Part shown: in pieces, positions 36,319-44,854 of the stretch
Layout of the letters: every line of letters begins with the position of its first letter
How positions within the stretch are numbered: position 1 is the stretch's first letter
DNA from: Kitasatospora phosalacinea
Lineage (GTDB): Bacteria; Actinomycetota; Actinomycetes; Streptomycetales; Streptomycetaceae
Assembly: GCF_000717185.1 (NCBI RefSeq)
Contig: NZ_JNYE01000062.1
Coordinates: 24,107-88,106, forward strand
Length of the DNA stretch: 64,000 bases
Direction: 5' to 3'
The notes under the pieces: generated by a model
Database searches by the model: none
What the model was told of the DNA's origin: nothing
Seen by the model: the letters and a program-made list of their open reading frames with translations, nothing else
Program-made: the position numbers and the translations under genes

Positions 36319-36663
36319 GACTCTCCTACTACGGCGGGGGAGGGCGAAGGAGGCCGGATCGTTCCGGAAGTGGTACGGACCACTTGACGAGAAAGTTGGC
36401 AGCTGGTCCCCCTGCACGTCAACCCCCGGCGGGATCCGATTCGCTTTTCTCGGCCGAGAATCCATCCAAACCACCCCATTCCGCTGCGGGATCGCCGATC
36501 TGCACGCCCAATTCGGTCCTAGCCACTTATGGCCTGCCGCCGCTTCTGGTATCTACCTCTATGGCTCCGGCGGGCCGCTCGGCGACCGCCCCGGAGACCG
36601 TCACGTGACCGCCCCCGCACCTCCGCGCCCCGGGCGGCCCCCCACTCTCACGAGGAGAAACAC
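36319..36663. promoter_or_regulatory. Divergent promoter region of the sugar locus and the Tat protein gene
   Basis: This 345-bp region holds the operator at 36368-36385. A TTGACG at 36384-36389 on the plus strand overlaps the operator edge and could be the -35 of a plus promoter. AT content is higher at 36430-36560 than elsewhere. GAGGAG at 36652 serves GTG 36664. Confidence 0.5.
36368..36385. promoter_or_regulatory. GntR/DasR-like operator
   Basis: AAGTGGTACGGACCACTT: perfect 7-bp half sites with a 4-base centre. It resembles DasR-type elements and sits 50 bp upstream of the binding-protein start, where a repressor would block the operon promoter. The local GntR/HutC protein is the likely binder. 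Confidence 0.65.
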
Positions 36664-37983
36664 GTGAACCACCACCCCGCTCCCTCCCGGCGGACCGTCC
36701 TCGGCCTGGCCCCCGCGCTCCTCGCGGGCGCTGCGGTCCCGCTCGCGGCCGCCCCGGCCCACGCCAGAACTGGTAGTGACCACTTGGAGGCCGCCCGCAA
36801 GGGCTGCGGCTGCGCCACGGCGTCGACCGCCTCCGTCGACGCCGGCTCCTGGACGGTCGGCACCCCCTCCGCCCCCGGCCCCACCGTCCCGCGCGACCAG
36901 CTCTTCCCCCTGCCCGGCGGCCCGACCGGAGCCGAGATGTTCGTCTCCAACAACCCGGAGACCTTCACCGGCCCCGGCTGGCTCGCCCAGTGCGCCCGCA
37001 CCACCGCCAACCGCGGCGGCTCCGCCCACCCGCTCTCGGGCACCTTCCCGGTGTACCTGTACCACCAGAACAGCACCGGCGGCACGGCCTACCTGCACGT
37101 CCTGGTGTCCAACCCGAACAACGCCGCGGTCACCGTCCAGGCGTCCGGCGCGATCTGGACCAACGCCGACAAGCCGCTGGTCCAGGACCCGGCCCAGCGC
37201 GCCGGCACCGGCCCCTGCTACGCCACCTCCTACGACTGGGCGGCCGGCACCACCCGGACGTACCTGGCCGCCACGGCCGTCCAGCCGCGCACCGTGGTGG
37301 AGGTGGCCAAGGTCCCGATGACCTCCTCGATCGTCGACGGCCTGCTGGAGGTGACCGCCTCGGGCGGCGTGTACGTGTACACCGCGGTCACCACCGACGG
37401 CAGCACCGCCACCGCGGTCAACTACACCCAGAACGACGCGCAGGCCGCCCCCGGCAACATCGTCTCCCAGACCGCGACCACCTACGGCCGCGAGGCGGGC
37501 GTCTACGCCGCCTCCCGCTGGGAGAGCGGCACCTTCGACGTCACGGTCCCCGCCGCCGGCTCCTACCTGGGCCTGGCCCTCAACACGACGCAGCGCCAGG
37601 TCGCCGCGCTGGACCAGACCGTGGCCGCCACGGCCGCCCTCGCCGACTCCTCGCAGCGCAGCTGGGGCAACTACGGCATGCGCTACGCCGTCCGCGCCCG
37701 GCTGACCAACCCCTCGGCGCAGAGCCGCACCGCCGTGCTCACCTTCGGCTCCAACGTCACCGCCGCCACCGACGTGCCGGGCGACACCTGGAACGGCGCC
37801 GCCTCCGTCCGGGTCGACGGCGGACCGGCCCGGATCGCCACCCTCTACGTGCGGCCCACCGTCCCCCGCTGCGAGATCGGCCGCTACGTCCTGGCGCCCG
37901 GCGCCAGCACCCTGGTGGAGCTGGAGTTCGAGGTCCCCGGCCTGATCACCGCCGGCTCGCAGCTGCTCTTCGAGAGCGTCTGA
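36664..37983 (+). CDS. Tat-exported protein of unknown function
   Basis: A 439-residue exported protein. The leader SRRTVLGLAPALLAGAAVPL has a twin arginine and ends PAHA. The mature part is beta-rich, with CGCATASTASVDAGSW near the start, AEMFVSNNPETFTGPGWLAQ, FPVYLYHQNSTGGTAYLHVL and a C-terminal VELEFEVPGLITAGSQLLFE. I do not recognise the family; the texture suggests a carbohydrate-binding or surface protein. GTG 36664 follows GAGGAG. It is divergent from the sugar operon, and its early coding region contains a second operator-like palindrome, so it may share the regulation. Confidence 0.8.
   Translation: MNHHPAPSRRTVLGLAPALLAGAAVPLAAAPAHARTGSDHLEAARKGCGCATASTASVDAGSWTVGTPSAPGPTVPRDQLFPLPGGPTGAEMFVSNNPETFTGPGWLAQCARTTANRGGSAHPLSGTFPVYLYHQNSTGGTAYLHVLVSNPNNAAVTVQASGAIWTNADKPLVQDPAQRAGTGPCYATSYDWAAGTTRTYLAATAVQPRTVVEVAKVPMTSSIVDGLLEVTASGGVYVYTAVTTDGSTATAVNYTQNDAQAAPGNIVSQTATTYGREAGVYAASRWESGTFDVTVPAAGSYLGLALNTTQRQVAALDQTVAATAALADSSQRSWGNYGMRYAVRARLTNPSAQSRTAVLTFGSNVTAATDVPGDTWNGAASVRVDGGPARIATLYVRPTVPRCEIGRYVLAPGASTLVELEFEVPGLITAGSQLLFESV
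36768..36785. promoter_or_regulatory. Second GntR/DasR-like palindrome, inside the Tat-protein coding region
   Basis: AACTGGTAGTGACCACTT has one mismatch between its 7-bp halves. It starts exactly 400 bp after the first operator and lies about 105 bp into the gene, just after the signal-peptide codons. Roadblock or looping control is possible; chance is the alternative. Confidence 0.45.
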
Positions 37984-38011
37984 GCCGCCCTCCCCCGCCG
38001 GCCGCCGTGCT

Positions 38012-38388
38012 TCAGGTGCCGGCGGGCCGGTCGGGGCGGTGGCCCGGCCGTTCCCCGGAGCGGCGTTCGACGAGGCGGGTGAGCAGGACGACCTTGCGCG
38101 GGGCGGAGCGGTCGCCGGCTATCCGGGCGAACAGGAGGTTGGCCGCGGTGCTGCCGACCGCCACCGGGTCCTGGCTGACGACGGTCAGGGGCGGGTCGAG
38201 CCGTTTGGCGAGCGGCAGGTCGTCGAAGCCGACGATGGCCATCGGGAGGGGGTGCCCGGCGGCCCGCGGGTGGTCCTGGCCGTCCGGGTCGTCCATCGCG
38301 TCCAGGACCCCCTGGGTGATCAGGTCGTTGCTGGTGAACAGGGCGGTCGGCGGGTCGGGCAGGGCCCGCAGGTCGGCGAGGGCGAGCC
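38012..38388 (-). pseudogene. LacI-family regulator, C-terminal fragment
   Basis: About 125 codons encode the end of a LacI/GalR repressor: ALFTSNDLITQGVLDAMDD, MAIVGFDDLPLAKRLDPPLT, VVSQDPVAVGSTAANLLF and VVLLTRLVERRSGE. These are the sugar-binding and dimer parts; the DNA-binding N-terminus and first 200 residues are missing. Upstream (right side) the DNA abruptly becomes the tail of a ricin-type lectin on the opposite strand, so a deletion has joined two unrelated genes. Confidence 0.75.
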
Positions 38389-38478
38389 GGCTCCGGGACG
38401 GCCAACGGCAACCGGATCCAGCTCCGGGACTGCAACGGGACCGCCGCCCAGAAGTGGAACCTGCCGGTCTCCGCGTAG
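38386..38478 (+). pseudogene. Ricin-B lectin (CBM13) C-terminal fragment
   Basis: The plus strand encodes GSGTANGNRIQLRDCNGTA followed by AQKWNLPVSA and a TAG. This is the last repeat of a ricin-type beta-trefoil (QxW motif as QKW), as found at the ends of many Streptomyces glycosidases. The catalytic gene it belonged to is gone. It abuts the LacI fragment on the other strand. Confidence 0.7.
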
Positions 38479-38656
38479 CGGGGTCCGCCCCGGTGGTGCC
38501 GCCCGCCCGCCCGGCCCGGGCGGGCGGCAGACGCCGAGGAGCCGCGACAAGAAGACGACAAGGTTCGGCCAAGGGGCCCCCACGAGTGTGGAGCCGTTCG
38601 ACCGCGCGGGCGGGAGAGCAGGTCACAGCACACTCGAACAGGAACGGGCACCACCC

Positions 38657-39253
38657 ATGAATGGGATCATCGAAGCGGGGACCCCCTTCGCGCCGTCCCG
38701 GGCGCACACCCGGCACGTCCCCTCGGACACCGACACCGACCCCGGCACCGACTGCGACGACTTGGTGCGGGACGTCTACGACCGGTACGGGCCGCTGCTC
38801 GTCCGGTACGCCACGCGACTGCTCGACGGCGACTGGCACAAGGCGGAGGACATCATCCAGGAGACCGCGGTCCGCGCCTGGAAGCACGGCCGGTCCCTGG
38901 GCGACCGCGGCGAACACGTCCGGCCCTGGCTGTACGCCGTGACGAGGAACCTCGTCATCGACCACCACCGGGCCCGGCGGACGCGGCCCCTGGAACTCGT
39001 CCCGGTCGAGGACCTGGACGCGTCCTGGGACAGCACGGAATCCACGCTCACCACCCATGCGGTGCTGGGGGCCCTGCGGGAACTGAACGAGCAGCAGCGG
39101 ACCGTCATCCGCCTCATGTACTACCTGGAGTGCAGCGTGGCCCAGGCCGCCGAGTACCTCGACGTCCCGCCCGGCACGGTGAAGAGCCGCGCCTTCTACG
39201 CCGTGCGGGCGCTGCGCAAGGCGTTGGAGAAGCAGGGCGTCCTCGCGGGCTAG
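38657..39253 (+). CDS. ECF-type RNA polymerase sigma factor
   Basis: A 198-residue sigma factor. Region 2 reads VRDVYDRYGPLLVRYATRLL, then DWHKAEDIIQETAVRAW and VRPWLYAVTRNLVIDHHRAR. Region 4 reads LRELNEQQRTVIRLMYYLEC then PPGTVKSRAFYAVRALRKAL. No anti-sigma gene follows. ATG 38657 is chosen; the ribosome site is weak. Convergent with it lies a SARP regulator with a kinase beyond, so this is a small regulatory cluster. Which promoters it reads is unknown. Confidence 0.9.
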   Translation: MNGIIEAGTPFAPSRAHTRHVPSDTDTDPGTDCDDLVRDVYDRYGPLLVRYATRLLDGDWHKAEDIIQETAVRAWKHGRSLGDRGEHVRPWLYAVTRNLVIDHHRARRTRPLELVPVEDLDASWDSTESTLTTHAVLGALRELNEQQRTVIRLMYYLECSVAQAAEYLDVPPGTVKSRAFYAVRALRKALEKQGVLAG

Positions 39254-39308
39254 CCGGCCCCGGCGCGGCGGCGGAACCCGTCCGCCTCGCAACGGGCCGG
39301 GCCGGTGC

Positions 39309-42284
39309 TCACCGCCGGGGCGAGGAGGCCAGGGCGGCGAGCCGCGCCCGTACGGATGCGAGTCCTTCGAACGCGTCCTCGGTCGACCCGCCGCCGTGCC
39401 CGAGCGCCCGGGTCCAGGCCTCCCGGGCTTCCTCCCGGTCGCCCATGGCCAGGTGGAGGTCGCCGATGCGGCTGAGCGACCTGATGGCGTGCTTGCGGTC
39501 GCACGTCTCCTCGAACACTTCCAGCGCCCGGCGGTGGGAGTCCAGGGCCTCCCGGTGCCGGCCGAGGGCCTGGTAGGCGCGGCCCAGGCTGTCCCGGCAC
39601 ATCGCCTCCCGCCACGGCGCGTTCAGGCCCTGGAACGCGGCGACGGCCTGGTGGCCGTAGGCGATGCCCTGCTCGGGCCGCCCCAGGAGCGTGTGGTGGG
39701 TGGCGACCGCGTTCAACGGGTCGGACGTCCACCGGGGGTCCCCCGTCGCCCGGGCCAGTGCGAGTGACCGCTCCGCCCGGGCGAGGGCTTCCTCGTGGCG
39801 GCCGAACAGGCCCAGGACGTACGAGGCGGCGTACTGGGTGCGGACCTGCTCGACGAGGGCCTCGGGGCCGTCGGGGGAGTCGAAGAGGGCGGCCGAGTCC
39901 TCCAGCCGGCTCATGGCCTCCTCCTGGTGGCCCGTCTGGCCGTGCATGACGCCGATCATGCGGAGGCACCGCCCCTGCTCGAAGCGGTCGCGCTCGCGGC
40001 GGGCCGCGTCCAGGGCGTGCGAGAGCACGGCGACGGCCTCGGACCAGCGTTCGTGGCGGTTCAGGTGCTCCTTCAGCACCCGGGCCAGGCCGATGACCTG
40101 GCGGTCGAGGCCCTGGGCGACGGCGGTCTGGAACAGCCGGGTCAGCAGCTGCTGTTCGGCGGTGAACCAGCGGGCCACCTGCTCGCAGTCCCCGAACCGT
40201 TCGGGGACGGTGCCGGGGCTGGGCGGGCCGGGCGCGACGGGTTTCGGCTCGTGGTTCAGCAGGAGGTTGCCGGCGTGGCCGGTGGAGGAGTAGTGGTCCA
40301 GCACGCGGAGGGTGGCGGCGTCGCGTTCGGCGCGGCTGTCCTGCTCGTGGGTGAGTTCGGTGGCGTAGTCGCGGAGCAGGTCGTGCAGGGTGAAGCGGCC
40401 GGGCACCGGTTGTTCGACGAGCCGGACCCGGGTGAGTTCGGTGAGCAGGTGGCGGGCCCGGGGCAGCGGGAGCGCGGTGAGGCTGGCGACGGCCGGAGCG
40501 GTGGCGTCGGGCCCGGGGTGGAGGGCGAGGAGCCGGAAGAGGCGGGCGGCGGGCTCGTCGAGGGCCCGGTAGGAGCAGGAGAAGACGGTGCGCGGATCGG
40601 TGCCGGCGTCGAAGGTGGTGAGGGCGTCGAGGCGGTTGTCGGCCGCCCGCAGGTCGTCGGCGAAGGCGCTCAGCGGGAACGTCGGGTCGAGGGCGCCGCG
40701 GGCCGCGACGACGGCCAGGGCCAGCGGCAGGTGCCCGGACAACCGGATGATGTTGGCGGTGGCCTCCGGTTCGGCGTCGAGGCGTTCGCGTCCGAGGCAC
40801 CGGGCCAGCATCTCGCGGGCCTCCGTGTCCGAGGGCGGCTCGAGGGTGAGGGAGCGCGCGCCGCTGCCGGCGACGAGCCCGGTGAGTCGGTTGCGGCTGG
40901 TGACCAGCACCAGGCAGCCGGGGCTGCTCGGTAGCAGCGGCCGGACCTGCTCCTCGTCGCGGGCGTTGTCCAGGACGACGACGATGCGCCGTCCGCTCGA
41001 CGTGCTGCGGAACAGGGCGGCGCGGGCGGCGGTGTCCTCCGGGACGCGCTCGGCGGGGACGCCGAGCGCGGTGAGGAAGCCGTGCAGGACGTGGCCGGGG
41101 TCCACCGCGGGCAGGCGGGGGTGGAAGCCGCACAGGTTAACGAACAGCTGGCCGTCGGGGAAGAGCGGGGCGACCTGGTGGGCGTGGTGGACCGCGAAGG
41201 TGGTCTTGCCCACTCCGGCGGCGCCGCCGATGACCACCACCCTGGTGGTGCCCGGGCCCGGGCGGTCCGGCGCGTCCTCCGCGGCCGAGAGCCAGGCCGA
41301 CTCGGCCACCCGGCCGGCGAAGACCGCCAGGTCGGGAGGGAGCTGGGCCGGGCGCGGCGGCTCCGGGGCACCGCTCCGCGGCGCCGGCGCCGCCGCGGTC
41401 ACGGGCCGGTCGGGGCTCCCCGCCTCCGGCCCGTGGGAGCGCTCCCGTCGGACGGGCGCGTCCGGAGGCGCCGGGGTGAGGGGCGTCGTCGTCCCGGCGC
41501 CCGGTGCCCACGGCACCGGGGTGAGGGGCGGCAGGTCGTGGTGGAGGATGCCGTGGTGGAGGGCGCGCAGTTCGAGGCCGGGGTCGAGGCCGAGTTCGTC
41601 GGCGAGGTGCCTGCGCAGGCCTTCGTAGCGCAGCAGTGCTTCGGGGTGGCGGCCCGAGAGGTACAGGGCCCGCAGCAGCAGGGCCCAGCCGGTCTCGCGC
41701 AGCGGGTGCTCGGCGGTCAGCTGCTCCGCGACGGACAGCGCGCGCGGGACCTGGCCGTCCCACAGCAGTGCGGCGGCGTGCAGTTCGGCGGCGCTCTGCC
41801 GGAGGCCGTCCAGGCGGGCGATCTCCGGTGCGGCGAACGGCTGTTCGGCGGCGTCGGCCAGTGCGGCACCGCGCCACATGCCCAGGGCCTGTTCGACGGT
41901 CGCCAGCCCCTCCCGGACCCGGCCGGCCGCCACGTCCCACCGGGCGCGCGCGACCGTCTCCGTGAAGCGCACCGTGTCCCGGCCCTGGGGCGGTACCCGT
42001 AGGACGTACCCGCCGGGTTCGGTCACCAGGGTCTCGAAGCGTCCGGTCCCGCGCCGTTCCGGCTCCAGCGCCGCGCGCAGCTTGCTGACGTGGGCGTGCA
42101 GCGAGGGCATCGCCGCAGCCGGGGGCCGCCCCTGCCACAGGTCCTCGCACAGTGTCTCCGGAGCCACCGCGCGGTTGTCCGCGAGCAGCAGCCGGATCAG
42201 CAGGAGCCGTTGCCCGCGCCGCCCGGGGTCCACCACCGCGCCTTCGCGACGCACCACCAACGGTCCCAGAACCGCTACCTGCAC
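39309..42284 (-). CDS. AfsR/SARP-family regulator with NB-ARC and TPR domains
   Basis: A 991-residue regulator. Residues 1-95 are an OmpR-type winged helix (AVLGPLVVRREGAVVDPG), 100-248 the BTAD domain (VEQALGMWRGAALADAAEQP). A Pro-rich linker follows, then an NB-ARC ATPase from about 340 with P-loop GGAAGVGKTT (353-362) and Walker B RIVVVLDNARDEEQ. TPR repeats fill residues 690-985 (for example CLRMIGVMHGQTGHQEEAMS). Such proteins activate antibiotic or developmental genes and, in the AfsR case, are phosphorylated by Ser/Thr kinases. A kinase gene is divergent at 42610. No biosynthetic cluster is visible in this window. Confidence 0.93.
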   Translation of the reverse strand: MQVAVLGPLVVRREGAVVDPGRRGQRLLLIRLLLADNRAVAPETLCEDLWQGRPPAAAMPSLHAHVSKLRAALEPERRGTGRFETLVTEPGGYVLRVPPQGRDTVRFTETVARARWDVAAGRVREGLATVEQALGMWRGAALADAAEQPFAAPEIARLDGLRQSAAELHAAALLWDGQVPRALSVAEQLTAEHPLRETGWALLLRALYLSGRHPEALLRYEGLRRHLADELGLDPGLELRALHHGILHHDLPPLTPVPWAPGAGTTTPLTPAPPDAPVRRERSHGPEAGSPDRPVTAAAPAPRSGAPEPPRPAQLPPDLAVFAGRVAESAWLSAAEDAPDRPGPGTTRVVVIGGAAGVGKTTFAVHHAHQVAPLFPDGQLFVNLCGFHPRLPAVDPGHVLHGFLTALGVPAERVPEDTAARAALFRSTSSGRRIVVVLDNARDEEQVRPLLPSSPGCLVLVTSRNRLTGLVAGSGARSLTLEPPSDTEAREMLARCLGRERLDAEPEATANIIRLSGHLPLALAVVAARGALDPTFPLSAFADDLRAADNRLDALTTFDAGTDPRTVFSCSYRALDEPAARLFRLLALHPGPDATAPAVASLTALPLPRARHLLTELTRVRLVEQPVPGRFTLHDLLRDYATELTHEQDSRAERDAATLRVLDHYSSTGHAGNLLLNHEPKPVAPGPPSPGTVPERFGDCEQVARWFTAEQQLLTRLFQTAVAQGLDRQVIGLARVLKEHLNRHERWSEAVAVLSHALDAARRERDRFEQGRCLRMIGVMHGQTGHQEEAMSRLEDSAALFDSPDGPEALVEQVRTQYAASYVLGLFGRHEEALARAERSLALARATGDPRWTSDPLNAVATHHTLLGRPEQGIAYGHQAVAAFQGLNAPWREAMCRDSLGRAYQALGRHREALDSHRRALEVFEETCDRKHAIRSLSRIGDLHLAMGDREEAREAWTRALGHGGGSTEDAFEGLASVRARLAALASSPRR

Positions 42285-42609
42285 CCCTTGCTCCGCATGC
42301 CTTCCGTGGTCGACGGTACGTCCGGTTCAGCCGCGCCCGGACGTGCGCACGGTATACGGGACGGCCGCGCCCGAGCGGGCCGGTCTCTTCATGCGGACAG
42401 CCCGCGCAGGAGGCGTCCGTCTGTCCCGCCCTGCGGTCAGCGGGTCGTCGCGGGCCAGCCCCGGCCGTGGGCGGGGGCCGGGCGGGCGCCGCGGCCGGAT
42501 CGCCCGCTCCCCGGGCGGACCGGGCATCGCGCCACCCATCGGGGGTACGCGCCAGCGGACCGCGGCCCGTCTGCACGACGGGGCCGGCCGTCCGGCAACA
42601 GGGAGCGGC
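42285..42609. other. Divergent promoter region between SARP and kinase genes
   Basis: No gene is seen in these 325 bp. GGGAG at 42601 is the ribosome site of the kinase gene. I did not find a clear SARP-type direct repeat. Confidence 0.4.
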
Positions 42610-43851
42610 GTGAACGTGACAGTGGAGAGCATCGACGACACGGACCTGTTCGCCGACCGGTACCGGGTCGAAGGAACCCTGGGGCGAGGGGGCGCCGCCG
42701 AGGTGCTGCGCGCCGTCGACCTGCGCCTGGGCCGGGAGGTCGCGCTGAAGGTCCTGCGCCGCAGCGCTCCCGAGGAGTTCGCCCGCCGGTTCACCGCCGA
42801 GGCGCGGACCCTGGCCCGGCTCCGCCACCACGGCGTGGTCGAGGTCTACGACCACGGCAGCGTCGACGACCGCCCCTACCTCGTCCTGGAACTCGTGGAC
42901 GGGACGACCCTGGCCGACACGCTGCGCGCATCACCGCTGCCCGCCTCCGCCACCCTCCGGCTCGGCCGGGAACTCGCCCGCACCCTCGCCTTCGTCCACG
43001 ACCACGGCGTCGTCCACCGCGACATCAAACCGTCCAACGTCCTGATCGACAGCGCGGGAACCCCCCGCCTCACGGACTTCGGCATCGCGCGCCGCCCCTC
43101 GGACGAGTACACCGAGGACGCCGACGCGACCCGGACGGGCTTCGTCGTCGGCACCCCCGCCTACCTGGCCCCGGAGCAGATCCGCGGTCAGGGCGCCCGC
43201 CCGCCCGCCGACGTCTACGCCCTGGGCCTGCTGCTGATCGAGTGCCTCACCGGACGGCGCGCCTACCCCGGCGGGCCCATGGAAGCGGCGGTGGCCCGCC
43301 TGCTGCACTCCCCCTCCGTCCCCCCGGGCACGCCCGCACGGCTCGCCCGGGCCCTGCGCGCCATGACCCGGACGGACCCCGGGGCGCGCCCGTCCGCCGC
43401 GGCCTGCGCGGACCTGCTCGACCCGCGGACGCTGCCGCTGCCGCTGCCGTTGCCGACCTTCGGGTACGAATCACCCGCGCGCCGGAGCGCCACCCGGCGC
43501 AAGCGCGTCGCCCTGTCCGCGGCAACGGCCGCCCTGCTGCTCGCCACCGGCGCCGGAAGCATGGCGTTCAGCGCCAAGGGCCCCGCACGACAGCCCGCGG
43601 TCGCCCCCGTCCCCTCCCCCACCGCCGCGCCCTCCACCGCACCGGCGCAGGCGCCGACGGCGAGCACCGGCAGCGGGGGCACGCCGGCCGGATCGGCCCC
43701 ACGGGACGGGACGCCGTCCGGCCCCGCCCCGCAGGACGCGGCACGGCCCGGACCCGGCCCGCGGACCGACCCGCCGGAAGCACCCCGCACCGACGGCGAC
43801 AAGCAGGGGAAGGAGGGCGGGAAACCGCCCCGCAAGGGGCCGAAGCGGTGA
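42610..43851 (+). CDS. Membrane Ser/Thr protein kinase
   Basis: A 413-residue bacterial (PknB-like) kinase. The glycine loop is TLGRGGAAEVLRA, the ATP lysine is Lys47 (VALKVLR), the catalytic loop HRDIKPSNVLID (Asp138) and DFG 156-158. Activation and substrate segments include GTPAYLAPEQIRGQ. A single membrane helix follows at about 298-320 (ALSAATAALLLATGAGSMAF). The outside part is a Pro/Ala/Thr-rich tail ending in Lys/Arg and has no PASTA repeats. GTG 42610 or GTG 42616 may be the true start; the second has better spacing. Phosphorylation of the adjacent AfsR-like protein is a reasonable inference. Confidence 0.92.
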   Translation: MNVTVESIDDTDLFADRYRVEGTLGRGGAAEVLRAVDLRLGREVALKVLRRSAPEEFARRFTAEARTLARLRHHGVVEVYDHGSVDDRPYLVLELVDGTTLADTLRASPLPASATLRLGRELARTLAFVHDHGVVHRDIKPSNVLIDSAGTPRLTDFGIARRPSDEYTEDADATRTGFVVGTPAYLAPEQIRGQGARPPADVYALGLLLIECLTGRRAYPGGPMEAAVARLLHSPSVPPGTPARLARALRAMTRTDPGARPSAAACADLLDPRTLPLPLPLPTFGYESPARRSATRRKRVALSAATAALLLATGAGSMAFSAKGPARQPAVAPVPSPTAAPSTAPAQAPTASTGSGGTPAGSAPRDGTPSGPAPQDAARPGPGPRTDPPEAPRTDGDKQGKEGGKPPRKGPKR

Positions 43852-43874
43852 CCGGGCGCCCCCACCGCGCCCGG
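43852..43874 (+). terminator. Hairpin after the kinase gene
   Basis: CCGGGCGC (43852-43859) pairs with GCGCCCGG (43867-43874) immediately after the stop codon. Confidence 0.5.
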
Positions 43875-43949
43875 GGTGCACCGGCGCGGACCGCGGCTCC
43901 CTCCCGAAGGAGGTTCGCCCCGGCCCGGCTACGGGCGGGGGGCAAGGCC

Positions 43950-44108
43950 CTCGATGACGATGCCGACCGCGTCGGCGATGCCGAACAGGGACGGGAGTGC
44001 GTCGTCCGGGCCGCGCAGGCGGAGGTCGGGGCCCGGTCCCACCTGCACTTCCACGACTGCTTCGTGGCGGGGTGCGACGGGTCGGTGCTCCTGGACGGCG
44101 ACACCGCG
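43950..44108 (+). pseudogene. Plant-type (class II/III-like) haem peroxidase fragment
   Basis: An open frame encodes VVRAAQAEVGARSHL followed by HFHDCFVAGCDGSVLLD. This is the distal haem pocket signature of plant-type peroxidases: Arg is replaced by His at the usual RLHFHDCF position, but the distal His, both cysteines and the calcium-binding GCDGSVLLD are all there. The part before it (ADRVGDAEQG) could be the preceding helix. No proximal histidine region follows; the frame runs into the hairpin at 44122. It is a stump of a larger secreted peroxidase gene. This family is unusual in bacteria. Confidence 0.6.
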
Positions 44109-44121
44109 CAGGGCGCGGGCG

Positions 44122-44147
44122 GCCTCCCCCGGTGGCCCGGGGGAGGC
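44122..44147 (-). terminator. Terminator of the PLAT-like gene
   Basis: An 11-bp stem (44122-44132 with 44137-44147) with a 4-base loop, 9 bp after the stop of the minus-strand gene. Confidence 0.65.
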
Positions 44148-44155
44148 GCCGGAGC

Positions 44156-44665
44156 TCAGCCGTAGAGCTCGCCCTCGATCACCTGCCAGTCGGGGCTGTA
44201 CTCGTGGTGCCAGTAGCGGGTGTAGCCGTTGCCGCGCTCGACCCGCTCGGCGTCCTCGGTGATCCAGTGGGTGCCGTTGGTGGGCTGCATGTTCACGACG
44301 TACTTCTTGCCGCTCGGGGAGCGCAGGATGACGCTCTTGACGCACCAGTCGTCGCTACCGCCCTTCCACAGCTGGAAGGAGGCGGGCTCGCCGAAGCCCG
44401 CCGGGACGGGCAGGCCGTAGGTGTCGCTGTCCCCGGCCTCGAAGTCGTTGTAGTACGGCTTGTCGAACTCCTGCCAGGAGGACTGCGCCCCGGTGGTGGA
44501 GGTGATCCGGCCCTGGACACTGTCGTCGGTGCCGGCGTAGCCCTGGTTGCAGGTGGCGACGGACACGGCGAAGGCCGGTGAACGGGTCGCGGCCCCGACG
44601 GGCTGCGGTGCGGCGAGCAGCAGCGGCAGTACCAGCGTCGGCACCACCAGAGAACGCCTGAACAC
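44156..44665 (-). CDS. Secreted PLAT/LH2-like protein
   Basis: A 169-residue exported protein with a signal peptide (RRSLVVPTLVLPLLLAAPQP, cut after VGA). The mature domain has TDDSVQGRITSTTG, KPYYNDFEAGDSDTYGLPVP and LWKGGSDDWCVKSVILRSPS, the strand pattern of PLAT/LH2 domains that bind lipids or partner proteins and calcium. Two cysteines (ATCNQ and DDWCV) may pair. GTG 44665 follows GAGGAG at good spacing. It is a lone domain, so a binding role at or outside the cell surface is inferred. Confidence 0.75.
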   Translation of the reverse strand: MFRRSLVVPTLVLPLLLAAPQPVGAATRSPAFAVSVATCNQGYAGTDDSVQGRITSTTGAQSSWQEFDKPYYNDFEAGDSDTYGLPVPAGFGEPASFQLWKGGSDDWCVKSVILRSPSGKKYVVNMQPTNGTHWITEDAERVERGNGYTRYWHHEYSPDWQVIEGELYG

Positions 44666-44806
44666 GATGTGACTCCTCGTTGATCGACAGAACCCCCGCG
44701 CACCGATTCCTAGCGCACCCGCACGGGCCCGGCGCACGCTCCACGACAGGGTGGTTCGTGCACTCACCCACGGGGAGCAGCCACCGCGGCCGCTCCCCCC
44801 GACCGA

Positions 44807-44849
44807 GGGCCCGAGCAGCGGCGGCCGGGGCGGCACGCTGCTCGGGCCC
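44807..44849 (-). terminator. Terminator of the thioester adhesin gene
   Basis: A 14-bp perfect stem (44807-44820 with 44836-44849) just after the stop of the minus-strand LPxTG gene. Confidence 0.7.
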
Positions 44850-44854
44850 CTGGG

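Noticed and set aside
44122..44165. Continuation of the peroxidase fragment to the TAG at about 44163
   Set aside because: After 44108 the frame only translates the terminator hairpin of the neighbouring gene and shows no peroxidase features.
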